Shown: positions 30,064-38,011 of the stretch, piece after piece
How the letters are laid out: the number at the start of each line of letters is the position of its first letter
Numbering within the stretch: the stretch's first letter is position 1
Assembly: GCF_015476235.1 (NCBI RefSeq)
Contig: NZ_CP064338.1
Span: forward strand, 1,922,001-1,986,000
Direction: 5' to 3'
Source: Caldimonas thermodepolymerans
GTDB lineage: Bacteria > Pseudomonadota > Gammaproteobacteria > Burkholderiales > Burkholderiaceae_C
Length of the DNA: 64,000 bases
Position numbers and translations under genes: made by a program
Notes under the pieces: model-generated
Database searches by the model: none
Seen by the model: only the letters and a program-made list of their open reading frames with translations
What the model was told of the DNA's origin: nothing

Positions 30064-30141
30064 GTTGCTTTTCCGGGGTTGCATCGAATGCGTGTATCGA
30101 GCGCATCGCGCGCGGGCCGCCCTTGACGTGCGGCACGGCCG

Positions 30142-30170
30142 TTTTTAGTGGCGTTGAGACGATTTGTCAC
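30142..30170 (-). promoter_or_regulatory. sigma-70-like promoter for sorAB
   Basis: On the minus strand GTGACA (30165-30170) is followed after exactly 17 bp by TAAAAA (30142-30147). Transcription would start near 30135, giving a leader of about 70 nt before sorA. This comes from pattern and position only. Confidence 0.45.
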
Positions 30171-30367
30171 CCCGGGGCCACCCTGATAATGTTTACAGGT
30201 TATCCGCCGTTCGCACAGCCGCTACGCCCATCGGTCCCTACAGGGCGCCGGCTGTGAATTTTTTCGCTTTCCGGCAAGTGTCAGTTTCCGGCCATCCAAC
30301 CACAATACGGCCCGTTTCAGATTCACCGTGACGGCGTTGCGCCGGTGTTTCTGCACTGTCCGGGATA

Positions 30368-30379
30368 AACGACGTCGTT
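30368..30379. promoter_or_regulatory. 12-bp palindrome before PhnD/rhodanese gene
   Basis: AACGACGTCGTT is a perfect palindrome ending 4 bp before the AAGGAGG ribosome-binding site of the gene starting at 30400. A regulator bound here could block translation initiation or transcription. No factor can be named. Confidence 0.35.
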
Positions 30380-30399
30380 GGAAGGAGGATTCAAATCCC

Positions 30400-31566
30400 A
30401 TGTTCAAGATCCGGATCGCTGCACTGCTGCTGTTCGCCGCCCTGGGAAGCGCAGCCCGGGCGGACCTTTCCGCCCTGATCGCGGTCGAGCCGACCAACAA
30501 GAAGGACGGCCTGTTGCTGTCGCGCCAGGGGCTGGAAGCGGGGCTGGGCAAGGCACTCGGCACCCGCGTCACCGTCACCATCACCGAAGACCTGGCCGAA
30601 GCGATGCGCGCCTCGCGCGGGGGCAGCTACGACATCTTCATCGCGCCGGCGCAGGTGGCTGCTTCGGCGCTGCTGCGCGGCTACGAGCTGGTCGGCTCCA
30701 CCGACACCCCCGAGCAGTACCTGCTGGTCGGGCGCCCGGCACTGGCCTCGGCCGACGCTGTCAAGGGCCGCAAGCTCTACCTGCCCCAGCAGGATTCGAT
30801 CTACACCTACATGGCGCGCGGCATGCTCAACGCCAGCGGGCTGTCGTTCAAGGACCTGGGGCTGGTACGCCATGAGCGCTACCCGCAGGCCGGCCTGACG
30901 GCGCTGTACCTGGGCGTCTCGGATGCCACCGTCGTGCGCGCCAGCGACTGGAACGACTTCGCCAAGCAGTACGGCAACGCGGCCAAGGTGCTCGCGATGT
31001 CCACGCCGGTGCCGGGCGGCTTTTCGGTCGTGATGCGCAAGGACCTGCCCGCGGAAACCCGGAACAAGGTGTCGTCGTGGTTCGCCAGCTCGGCCACTGC
31101 CGTGGGCCTGAAGCCGCTGACCGAGCGGCCGGCGCTTACCGAGTACCAGAAGGTCGCCGAACTGGGCCTGTTCACCCCCACCCACCTGCCTGGCGCCAAG
31201 GTCGTGACGGCCCGGGAGGTGCAGCAGTTGATCGCCAAAGGCGCGGTGGTGGTCGACACCCGCACCGAGCGCGAATATCGCGCCAAACATATTCGGGGCG
31301 CGGTATTCGCACCTTATGTCGAAAAAAGCCTGAAGGACGTGGCGTTCGACGCCGGCCAGGACGATTTCTCCAGCCTGGCCAAGCTTGACAAAAACAAGCC
31401 GACGGTATTTGCCTGCAACGGTGCCGAATGCTGGAAGTCCTACAAGGCCAGCAGGGTGGCCCTGCAACAAGGCTTCAAGGAGGTTTACTGGTTCCGTGGC
31501 GGCCTGCCCGAATGGGAAGCGGCCGGCCTGGAGGTCGAAAAGGCGGTGGTCGTCGCGCAGGAGTGA
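30400..31566 (+). CDS. PhnD-like periplasmic binding domain fused to rhodanese
   Basis: A 388-aa exported protein (signal peptide LLLFAALGSAARA, cleavage before DLSAL). Residues about 25-250 are a PhnD-type (phosphate/phosphonate) solute-binding domain (VTVTITEDLAEAMRAS, YDIFIAPAQVAASALLRGYE, GVSDATVVRASDW). Residues about 265-385 are a rhodanese domain with the active-site loop CNGAECWKS, C339 and C344. No ABC permease or ATPase gene is adjacent. It is divergent from sorAB, so a role in periplasmic sulfur handling or sulfane transfer is plausible but inferred. The ATG at 30400 has GGAAGGAGG upstream, which rejects the longer in-frame start. Confidence 0.85.
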   Translation: MFKIRIAALLLFAALGSAARADLSALIAVEPTNKKDGLLLSRQGLEAGLGKALGTRVTVTITEDLAEAMRASRGGSYDIFIAPAQVAASALLRGYELVGSTDTPEQYLLVGRPALASADAVKGRKLYLPQQDSIYTYMARGMLNASGLSFKDLGLVRHERYPQAGLTALYLGVSDATVVRASDWNDFAKQYGNAAKVLAMSTPVPGGFSVVMRKDLPAETRNKVSSWFASSATAVGLKPLTERPALTEYQKVAELGLFTPTHLPGAKVVTAREVQQLIAKGAVVVDTRTEREYRAKHIRGAVFAPYVEKSLKDVAFDAGQDDFSSLAKLDKNKPTVFACNGAECWKSYKASRVALQQGFKEVYWFRGGLPEWEAAGLEVEKAVVVAQE

Positions 31567-31746
31567 TGCCGCCCCAGGCCCGGCATGCGCGGCCTGCCCG
31601 GGCCTGTCCTGCCTGCTCGGGGCCCCGCGTAGTCCTGCGCCTACGCGCCGCTCCCACCCCGTCCGGGCGACAGCCCGGCACGCACCGCGCAGCATGTCTC
31701 CTGCACCCTTGGCCGGTCCGCCGGCCGCAGCTCACAGGAGACGCTC

Positions 31747-32232
31747 ATGGATCCCAACCGCCCGCCCGAAACCTTGGGGGCGTTCAGCCCGGTGGGGCAC
31801 GTCGTCGTGTCCTTCCCTTCCGCCGAAGACACCAGTGACGCGATGGACGCGCTGCAACGCGCCGGCTACGGCGCAGCCGAGGTCGTGCGCTACGACCCCG
31901 AACAGATGCTCGCCCAGGTCGAACAGGAGACGGCCAACGCCAGCCCGATCGCCTCGATGGGGCAGGAACTCAACCTCGTGCGGGCGCACGGGGCGCTTGC
32001 CGAACAGGGCTACAGCTTCCTGGTCGTCAAGGCCCCGGAGGAGGAACAGGCGCGCGAGGTGGCCCGCATCGCGCAACGTTTCCGCGCCGAGCGGGCCCAG
32101 CGCTATGGCCGCTTCATCATCGAGGAGCTGATCGAGGCCCCCGGCGAGGAACGGCAGGTCTTCGAGTCCCCGCACCGGGGGCTGGACGCCCAGACCCCGT
32201 CCGGGCGGGAAGAAGACCGCGCGAAGCGCTGA
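31747..32232 (+). CDS. Conserved 161-aa protein, unknown function
   Basis: Starts MDPNRPPETLGAFSPVGHVVVSFP and contains a ferredoxin-like pattern with SAEDTSDAMDALQRAGY and YSFLVVKAPEEEQAREVAR, then RYGRFIIEELI. It resembles a group of Burkholderiales proteins I know only as hypothetical, with a faint general-stress (GS17M-like) flavour. It is cytoplasmic, charged and has no Cys. ACAGGAGACGCTC before the ATG is a good ribosome-binding site. It converges on thiD with only 3 bp between the two stops. The 180 bp before it show no gene. Confidence 0.72.
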   Translation: MDPNRPPETLGAFSPVGHVVVSFPSAEDTSDAMDALQRAGYGAAEVVRYDPEQMLAQVEQETANASPIASMGQELNLVRAHGALAEQGYSFLVVKAPEEEQAREVARIAQRFRAERAQRYGRFIIEELIEAPGEERQVFESPHRGLDAQTPSGREEDRAKR

Positions 32233-32235
32233 AGC

Positions 32236-33084
32236 TCAGCCGCGCGCGGCGGCACGCACCGGCTGCGGGTCGAACGCGTGGTTGAGCGGGCCGCGCCCGC
32301 CACCGGTGCGCACCGGCGCGCCGGCCGACAGCGCCTGCCAGACGTAGCGCCGCGCGGCCTCCACCGCCTTGTGCAGGCGGTCGCCGTGCGCCAGCCGGGC
32401 GGCGACGGCCGAGGACAGCGTGCAACCGGCACCGTGCAGGTTGCGGGTGTCGATGCGCGGCGACTCGTAGCGGCGCACCTCGCCCTGCGCGGTGGCCAGC
32501 ACGTCGACGACCGTCTCGCCTGCGAGGTGCCCGCCCTTGAGCAGCACCGCCGGCGCGCCCAGCGCGACCAGCTCGCGTGCGGCCGGCTCCAGGTCTTCGG
32601 CCGATCGCAGCGGTCGGCCCAGCAGCAGCGCCGCCTCGTCGAGGTTGGGCGTGATCAGTGTCGCGCGCGGGAACATGCGCTGCACCAGCACCTCGACCGT
32701 CTCGTCGGCGATCAGCCGGTCGCCGCCGGCGGCCACCATCACCGGATCGAACACCACCTGCCGTGCGCCGTGGCGGTCCAGCGCCGCGGCGACCAGCTCG
32801 GCCACCTCGGGCGCATGCAGCATGCCGATCTTGATCGCATCGGCGCCGATGTCCTCCAGCACCGCGTCGATCTGGCCCTGCAGGATGTCCAGCGGCACCG
32901 CGTGGATGGCGCGCACGCCGACCGTGTTCTGCACCGTGATCGCGGTGATCGCGCTCATTCCGAAGCAGCCCAGCGCCTGGAAGGTCTTCAGGTCGGCCTG
33001 GATGCCGGCGCAGCCGCCACTGTCCGAGCCGGCGATGGTCAGCACGCGCAGGTAGGCGAGCGGCGGGGAAACGGATGCTTGCAT
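32236..33084 (-). CDS. thiD: Hydroxymethylpyrimidine/phosphomethylpyrimidine kinase
   Basis: A 282-aa ribokinase-fold enzyme that phosphorylates HMP and HMP-P for thiamine diphosphate synthesis. Family motifs are TIAGSDSGGCAGIQADLKTF, KIGMLHAPEVAE, DPVMVAAGGDRL, TPNLDEAALLLG and the anion-hole/catalytic region LHGAGCTLSSAVAARLA. No other thi gene is nearby and no TPP riboswitch is seen upstream. It lies 24 bp after the AraC-type regulator gene, so they may be cotranscribed, though no functional link is obvious. An extension after the ribokinase core (VRTGGGRGPLNHAFDPQ) is common in this branch. Confidence 0.95.
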   Translation of the reverse strand: MQASVSPPLAYLRVLTIAGSDSGGCAGIQADLKTFQALGCFGMSAITAITVQNTVGVRAIHAVPLDILQGQIDAVLEDIGADAIKIGMLHAPEVAELVAAALDRHGARQVVFDPVMVAAGGDRLIADETVEVLVQRMFPRATLITPNLDEAALLLGRPLRSAEDLEPAARELVALGAPAVLLKGGHLAGETVVDVLATAQGEVRRYESPRIDTRNLHGAGCTLSSAVAARLAHGDRLHKAVEAARRYVWQALSAGAPVRTGGGRGPLNHAFDPQPVRAAARG

Positions 33085-33108
33085 GGGGTCCTCCGAAGGT
33101 GCGCAACT

Positions 33109-34149
33109 TTAGCGCCGCCCGGACTCCGGTGCAGCGCCGCGGCCCCGGTACACCCCGGGCGTGTCGCCGGTCCAGCCCTTGAAGGCGCGGTGGAACGAGG
33201 CGGTGCTGTCGAAGCCCAGCTCGGCGGCGATCGCCGACATCGGCTCGCGCGTGCGGGTGAGCTTCTGCACCGCGATGTCGCGCCGCAGCTCGTCCTTCAC
33301 GCGCTGGAAGCTGGTGCCCTCCTCGCCCAGGCGCCGGTGCAGCGTGCGCGTGGACACGTGCAACGCCGCCGCGGCGTCCTCCGCGGTCAGGGTGCGCGGC
33401 AGCTGGCGCGCCAGGTGCTCGCGCAGGCGCTGGCTGAGCAGCTCGTCCTTGAACGAGACGAACAGCCAGTCTTCCGGGGCCCGGCGCAGGAACTCGTTCA
33501 GCTCGGGCTTGGTGCGCCGCACCGGCATCTGCAGGTAGCCCGCCTCCAGGTGCATGGCCGTGCAGGGCTGGTCGAAGCGCACCGGCCCCGGGTAGAGCGC
33601 CTGGTACTCGGCGGCAAACGCCGGCCGCTCGAACGAGAAATCGACCCGGATCAGCGGGATGCGCCGCCCGATCAGCCAGGAAGCCACGCCATGGATCAGC
33701 TTGAGCATCAGGTCCAGCGCCACCGGCTTGCACGGGCGTGCCGCCGGGGACTCGATCAGTGCGACGCGGCAGATCGGCTGCGCCGGGTCCACCTCCAGCG
33801 TGAAGTCGTCCTGCAGCAGGTGCAGCACGTGCGACCAGCGGTGCAGCGCCACCGCCAGGTTGCGCGCATCGAGCAGGCTCAGGCAGGTGAACTTCAGCGC
33901 CCCCGGGCGCAGTGGCCGCGAGAACAGGCGCGGCATCTCGTCATCCGCGTAGGCGACCACCAGCCGGTACAGCGCGGCGAACTGCGCCTCGGTCAGCCGA
34001 GCGGTGCGCTGCTGCAGCAGGCCCGGCGCGATGCCCACGCGCTCGAGCAGCGCCGCCATCGTGGCCGGCGGCACCTCCATCGCGGTGCACACCGCATGCA
34101 CGTAGGCCATCGAGATGGTCGGCGGCGAGCCGGCAGGCTTCAGCGGCAT
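33109..34149 (-). CDS. AraC-family transcriptional regulator
   Basis: A 346-aa regulator with an arabinose-binding-like (OruR/ArgR-type) N-terminal domain (residues about 20-200) and a C-terminal pair of HTH motifs (about 240-335: LTAEDAAAALHVSTRTLHRRL and MSAIAAELGFDSTASFHRAFK). This subfamily often controls catabolic or lipid genes; the effector is unknown. A perfect GAACG-GT-CGTTC palindrome lies 15 bp before its start, and the same motif precedes the acyl-CoA ligase and FadB genes. It may therefore be a member of that regulon. It is divergent from the Crp/Fnr gene, with 323 bp between. Confidence 0.9.
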   Translation of the reverse strand: MPLKPAGSPPTISMAYVHAVCTAMEVPPATMAALLERVGIAPGLLQQRTARLTEAQFAALYRLVVAYADDEMPRLFSRPLRPGALKFTCLSLLDARNLAVALHRWSHVLHLLQDDFTLEVDPAQPICRVALIESPAARPCKPVALDLMLKLIHGVASWLIGRRIPLIRVDFSFERPAFAAEYQALYPGPVRFDQPCTAMHLEAGYLQMPVRRTKPELNEFLRRAPEDWLFVSFKDELLSQRLREHLARQLPRTLTAEDAAAALHVSTRTLHRRLGEEGTSFQRVKDELRRDIAVQKLTRTREPMSAIAAELGFDSTASFHRAFKGWTGDTPGVYRGRGAAPESGRR

Positions 34150-34472
34150 CTCAGGGTCATCCCGAACGGTCGTTCAAATTGGCACAACATGCAAGTACCT
34201 CGGCCGAGTTGGCGAGTGACGCACCGCAGCCCTGCAGGGAAACTTGTGCTGCACGCCGCCAAGGCGGCGACAACATAGCACGCACTGGCAGAAAGTGCGA
34301 CAGTTCGCGCGGTCTGTGAGGGCCGCGCGGGATGCCCGAGGAGACACGAACCGATGCCAGCCACCAAGGCACAGGCCGCCCGGCCTTCCCTGCCCCGCCC
34401 GCGGTTCGCGGGCCGTCCGTCACTGCGTCTCGACCCGCCGGCGCTGCCCGGCCGCCCTGCCAGGAGGTCCAC
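34150..34472. other. 323-bp region between AraC and Crp/Fnr genes
   Basis: No gene is seen. It holds motif copy C (34164-34177) near the AraC start and a 7-bp inverted repeat CGCCGCC-AA-GGCGGCG (34254-34269). An open frame continuing upstream of the Crp/Fnr start has no ribosome-binding site and is not taken as coding. Confidence 0.55.
34164..34177 (-). promoter_or_regulatory. Putative operator (motif copy C), AraC-type gene
   Basis: GAACGGTCGTTCAA contains the perfect dyad GAACG-GT-CGTTC and ends 15 bp upstream of the AraC-type start codon. It matches the consensus GAACGNTCGTTCGA found before the FadB, acyl-CoA ligase and patatin genes. Confidence 0.45.
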
Positions 34473-35234
34473 ATGAGCCTGGCCACCATCGACCTGTGCC
34501 GCGTCGCCCCCTGGGCCGGGCTGCTCGGCGAGGCCGACCAGGCCCTGCTGCGCCGCGTGCTGCGCGAACGCCACGTCAAGGCCGGGGGCCACATCGGCTT
34601 TCGCGGCGACCCGGTGACGCACTGGGTCGGGGTGGCCGAGGGGCTGGTGCAGCTGTCGGTCGGCTCGGACGACGGCCGCATCTCGGCACTGGGCCACGTC
34701 GCGCGCGGCGAATGGTTCGACGAATGCGCCCTGCTGCGCGGCACGGCGCGCCGCTACGACGCGATCGCGCTGCGCGACAGCCGCCTGCTGCTGCTGCCCG
34801 ACGAGGTGTTCCACGAGCTGCTGCGCACCCGCCCGGCGTTCAACCACTACGTGCTGGCGATGATGGCGGTGCGCGCCGAAGCCGCACTGGATGCACTCGA
34901 GGGCGACCGCCTGCACGACTGCGAGGTGCGCGTCGCACGGTGCCTGGCCGCGCTGATCGACCCCGACCTGCACCCCGGCGCGGTGCAGGTGGTGCGGCTG
35001 ACCCACGGCGAGATCGGCCTGTTGTCGGGCGTGTCGCGCCAGCGCACCAACTGCGCGCTGCACAGCCTGGCGCGGCGCGGGCTGGTGCGCATGAACCGGC
35101 ACTGCGTGCGCGTGCTCGACGCTCACGGGCTGCGCCGCTTCGCCGGCCTGCCGCAGAAGCCGGCCCTGCAACCGGTGCGGCCGGTCATGGTCCCGGCGAT
35201 GGACTACCGCGAGCTGCGCTACGCGACGGCCTGA
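34473..35234 (+). CDS. Crp/Fnr-family transcriptional regulator
   Basis: A 253-aa regulator: cyclic-nucleotide-binding-like domain (about residues 10-125, GEWFDECALLRGTARRYDAIA), dimerisation helix, and Crp-type HTH (LTHGEIGLLSGVSRQRTNCAL, about 170-190). There is no FNR-type N-terminal Cys cluster, so it is not an Fe-S oxygen sensor; whether it binds cAMP is open. The ATG at 34473 has AGGAGGTCCAC, an excellent ribosome-binding site. A C-terminal tail of about 35 residues (LPQKPALQPVRPVMVP) is unusual for the family. Targets are unknown. Confidence 0.9.
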   Translation: MSLATIDLCRVAPWAGLLGEADQALLRRVLRERHVKAGGHIGFRGDPVTHWVGVAEGLVQLSVGSDDGRISALGHVARGEWFDECALLRGTARRYDAIALRDSRLLLLPDEVFHELLRTRPAFNHYVLAMMAVRAEAALDALEGDRLHDCEVRVARCLAALIDPDLHPGAVQVVRLTHGEIGLLSGVSRQRTNCALHSLARRGLVRMNRHCVRVLDAHGLRRFAGLPQKPALQPVRPVMVPAMDYRELRYATA

Positions 35235-35279
35235 GCGCGCATCGCCCGCGCGCTGCCGAAGTCGCCGGCAGCGCGCCGC

Positions 35280-36200
35280 TCAGTCGCCGCGCTGCATGGC
35301 CTCGCGCAGCGCCTGGCGCAGCTGCTTTCCGATCTCGGGCCGGGACTCGAACGGGTCGCTCGGGTTGCGCGCCAGCACCACGTCCTCGAGGCGCTTCTGC
35401 ACCATGCCGAGCGCGTGCGGGTGGCTGTAGATGTAGAACCGCCGCTGCTCCACCGCCTCCATCACCTTCTGCGCCACCTCGGCGGCCGTGACCTTGCCCG
35501 AGGTGACCGCCTTGGTGGCGCTCGCCTGGGCGATCAGCTGGCTGGGCGTGGGCCGTGCATTGCTGCGCAGCGCCTCGGGCCGGTAGCGATGCGACTCGTG
35601 GATGCCGGTGGGCACGAAGTACGGGCACAGCACGGAGCAGTCGACCTGGTCGGTGACCAGGTGCAGGTCCTGGTACAGCGTCTCCGACAGGCTCACGACC
35701 GCGTGCTTGGTGACGTTGTAGACGCCCATGTTGGGCGCGTTGACCAGGCCGGCCATCGACGCGGTGTTGACGATGTGGCCGCGATAGGCCGGGTCCTGCC
35801 GCGCGGCTTCCAGCATCAGCGGGGTGAACACGCGCACGCCGTGCGCCACGCCCATCAGGTTGACGCCGACCACCCATTCCCAGTCCGCCAGCGAGTGCTC
35901 CCAGATCAGGCCACCGGCAGCCACGCCGGCGTTGTTGAACACCAGGTGCGGCACGCCGAAGCGCTCGACGGTGGCCGCGCCCAGCGCCTCGACCTCGGCG
36001 GCCTTGGCCACGTCCAGCCGGAACGGCAGCACCTGGGCGCCGAGGCTGCGGATCTCGTCGGCCGCGCGCTCCAGCGCCTCGGCCTGCAGGTCGGCCATCA
36101 CGACGTTCATGCCGGCCCGTGCGGCCAGGCGCGCCAGCTCCAGCCCGAAGCCGGAGGCCGCGCCGGTCAGCACGGCGGTCTTGCCCTGGAAGAAGCTCAT
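35280..36200 (-). CDS. SDR-family oxidoreductase
   Basis: A 306-aa short-chain dehydrogenase: cofactor motif TGAASGFGLELA (residues 12-23), NNAG in VFNNAGVAAGG, catalytic Ser in VNTASMAGL and YxxxK in YNVTKHAVV. It probably reduces or oxidises a hydroxyacyl or carbonyl intermediate; the substrate is undecided. The start has GGAGATCCCG upstream. It is the last gene (79 bp after the AidB-type gene) of the minus-strand beta-oxidation block. The C-terminal part (FYIYSHPHALGMVQKRLED) is typical of the subfamily found next to acyl-CoA dehydrogenases. Confidence 0.9.
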   Translation of the reverse strand: MSFFQGKTAVLTGAASGFGLELARLAARAGMNVVMADLQAEALERAADEIRSLGAQVLPFRLDVAKAAEVEALGAATVERFGVPHLVFNNAGVAAGGLIWEHSLADWEWVVGVNLMGVAHGVRVFTPLMLEAARQDPAYRGHIVNTASMAGLVNAPNMGVYNVTKHAVVSLSETLYQDLHLVTDQVDCSVLCPYFVPTGIHESHRYRPEALRSNARPTPSQLIAQASATKAVTSGKVTAAEVAQKVMEAVEQRRFYIYSHPHALGMVQKRLEDVVLARNPSDPFESRPEIGKQLRQALREAMQRGD

Positions 36201-36279
36201 CGGGATCTCCTGCGAGGATGTCGTCCGGACCGATCTTGCCGCCCGCCGCCGGCCAGGTCTGTCCGGCGGGGGACAGGGG

Positions 36280-37953
36280 TCACTGCGGCATCGCGCGCGC
36301 GAGGATGCCGTCGAAGTCGGTGGCCAGCGGCAGCGTGCCGAACGCCTGGCCCCAGTCGCCCCCCAGGCGGGAGGCGCAGAAGGCCTCGAACACGAAGTCG
36401 GGCGCATGCTGGCGCAGCATCGCCGCCTGCACCGCCAGCGCGACGTCCTGCGCCAGGCGGCGCGCCTCGGGCTCCTCGACGCCGTCGTCGATGCGTGTCA
36501 GCAGCGAGGCGACCAGCCGGTCGTACGCCGGGTGCGCGCCGCGCGCCGGCTCCAGCTCGGCTTCCAGCGCGGCGATCACGTCCTGTCCCTTGTCGTCGCG
36601 CTTGCGCAGCGCGCGCAACAGGTCCAGCGCCATGATGTTGCCGGCGCCTTCCCAGATCGAGTTCAGCGGCATTTCGCGGTAGATGCGCGCCATCACGCCC
36701 TCGCCGCCTTCCTCGACGTAGCCGTTGCCGCCCAGGCACTCCATCGCCTCCTGCGCGAAGGCGCTGCCGCGCTTGCAGATCCAGTACTTCGACACCGGCG
36801 TCAGCACGCGCCGGACCAGCGCTTCGCGGAGGTCGTCCTGGCGGTCGAAGGCACGCGCCAGGCGCAGGCTGAGCGCCACGGCCGCCTCGCTTTCCAGCGC
36901 CAGGTCGGCCAGCACGTTGCGCATCAGCGCATGCTCGATCAGCCGGTAGCCGAAGGCCTTGCGCTGGGTGGCATGGTGCAGCGCCAGCGCGAGCGCCTGG
37001 CGCATCAGCCCGGTGGTGCCAAGCGCGCAGTCCAGCCGCGTGAGCGTGCCCATCTCGAGGATCTGCGGCACGCCGCGCCCCTCCTCGCCGACCAGCCAGG
37101 CGTGGGCGCCGGTGAACTCGACCTCCGAGCTGGCATTGGCCTTGTTGCCCAGCTTGTCCTTCAGGCGCTGGATGCGCACCGCGTTGACCGTGCCGTCGGG
37201 CAGCAGGCGCGGCAGGAAGAAGCAGCTCAGGCCGGCCGGCGTCTGCGCCAGCACGAGGAAGGCGTCGCACATTGGCGCCGAGAAGAACCACTTGTGGCCG
37301 ACCAGCCGGTAGCGCCGCCCCCAGGGCGTGGTCTCCTCGTAGACCGCCTGGGTGGTGTTGGCGCGCACGTCCGAGCCGCCCTGCTTCTCGGTCATGCCCA
37401 TGCCCATCGTGACGCCGCGCTTGGCGGCGGCCGGCACGAAGCGCGGGTCGTACTCGGTGCTGGTGAGCTTGGGGAACCATTCGGCGAACACCGCCGCGTT
37501 GCCGCGCAGCGCCGGGGTGACCGCGTAGGTCATCGAGATCGGGCACAGCACCGAGGGTTCCAGCTCGGTGAACAGCATGAAGCCCGCGGCGCGCTCCAGG
37601 TGCGCGCCCGCACCGCCCGCCCACGGGAAGCCGTGCAGGCCGTGGCCCACGGCGGCGGACATCAGCGCGTGGTAGCTCGGGTGGAACTCGACCTGGTCGA
37701 TGCGCCGGCCCCAGCGGTCGTGGCTGCGCAGCTGCGGCCCGTGCACGTTGGCCAGCCGCGCGTGCTGCTGCATCCCGGCGCTGCCGGCCTGCTCGCCCAG
37801 CGCACGCAGCCGGCTGTCGTCGAAGCCCGGCAGGTGGAAGGCCAGCGCGTCGCGCAGCGGGCGGTTCGAGGCGTAGAGGTTGTAGTCCGCCAGCGGGGCG
37901 CTCTGGTTGGTCACCTCGTGGGTCTGGTCCTCGGGGGAGAACGTCGCTGCCAT
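36280..37953 (-). CDS. AidB-type acyl-CoA dehydrogenase
   Basis: A 557-aa FAD flavoprotein of the AidB branch of acyl-CoA dehydrogenases. The N-terminus THEVTNQSAPLADYNLYASN is the AidB hallmark; MGMTEKQGGSDVRANT and the C-terminal region ECLGGNGYVEEG with SIWEGAGNIMALDLLR also fit. AidB of E. coli binds DNA and is linked to alkylation response. Inside a fatty-acid operon this copy may instead act as a (iso)valeryl-CoA-type dehydrogenase. It lies 58 bp after the CurA-type gene and shares its direction. Confidence 0.92.
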   Translation of the reverse strand: MAATFSPEDQTHEVTNQSAPLADYNLYASNRPLRDALAFHLPGFDDSRLRALGEQAGSAGMQQHARLANVHGPQLRSHDRWGRRIDQVEFHPSYHALMSAAVGHGLHGFPWAGGAGAHLERAAGFMLFTELEPSVLCPISMTYAVTPALRGNAAVFAEWFPKLTSTEYDPRFVPAAAKRGVTMGMGMTEKQGGSDVRANTTQAVYEETTPWGRRYRLVGHKWFFSAPMCDAFLVLAQTPAGLSCFFLPRLLPDGTVNAVRIQRLKDKLGNKANASSEVEFTGAHAWLVGEEGRGVPQILEMGTLTRLDCALGTTGLMRQALALALHHATQRKAFGYRLIEHALMRNVLADLALESEAAVALSLRLARAFDRQDDLREALVRRVLTPVSKYWICKRGSAFAQEAMECLGGNGYVEEGGEGVMARIYREMPLNSIWEGAGNIMALDLLRALRKRDDKGQDVIAALEAELEPARGAHPAYDRLVASLLTRIDDGVEEPEARRLAQDVALAVQAAMLRQHAPDFVFEAFCASRLGGDWGQAFGTLPLATDFDGILARAMPQ

Positions 37954-38011
37954 GTTGCGCTCCTGTGCGTCTTGCGTCCGCGCACGGCCCGGCCGGCGGG
38001 CCGGCGCCCGG

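Larger units (their letters stand above)
30064..30399. other. 336-bp divergent regulatory region
   Basis: No gene is seen here. The region separates the sorAB operon (-) from the PhnD/rhodanese gene (+). It holds a good sigma-70-like promoter for sorA, a 12-bp palindrome before the plus-strand gene and AT-rich patches (around 30180-30200 and 30255-30270) unlike the surrounding GC-rich DNA. I found no convincing -10/-35 pair for the plus-strand gene. Confidence 0.6.

Noticed and set aside
32236-33084. TPP riboswitch upstream of thiD
   Set aside because: Only 24 bp separate thiD from the AraC-type gene, and the region before that gene shows no THI-box elements.
34332-34472. N-terminal extension of the Crp/Fnr regulator from an upstream ATG
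   Set aside because: It has no ribosome-binding site and a Pro/Ala-rich translation, while the ATG at 34473 has AGGAGGTCCAC and gives a normal family N-terminus.
36280-37953. AidB-type gene as part of a DNA alkylation response
   Set aside because: No ada, alkA or alkB gene or Ada-box-like site is nearby. The operon context is acyl-CoA metabolism, so I keep only the family name.
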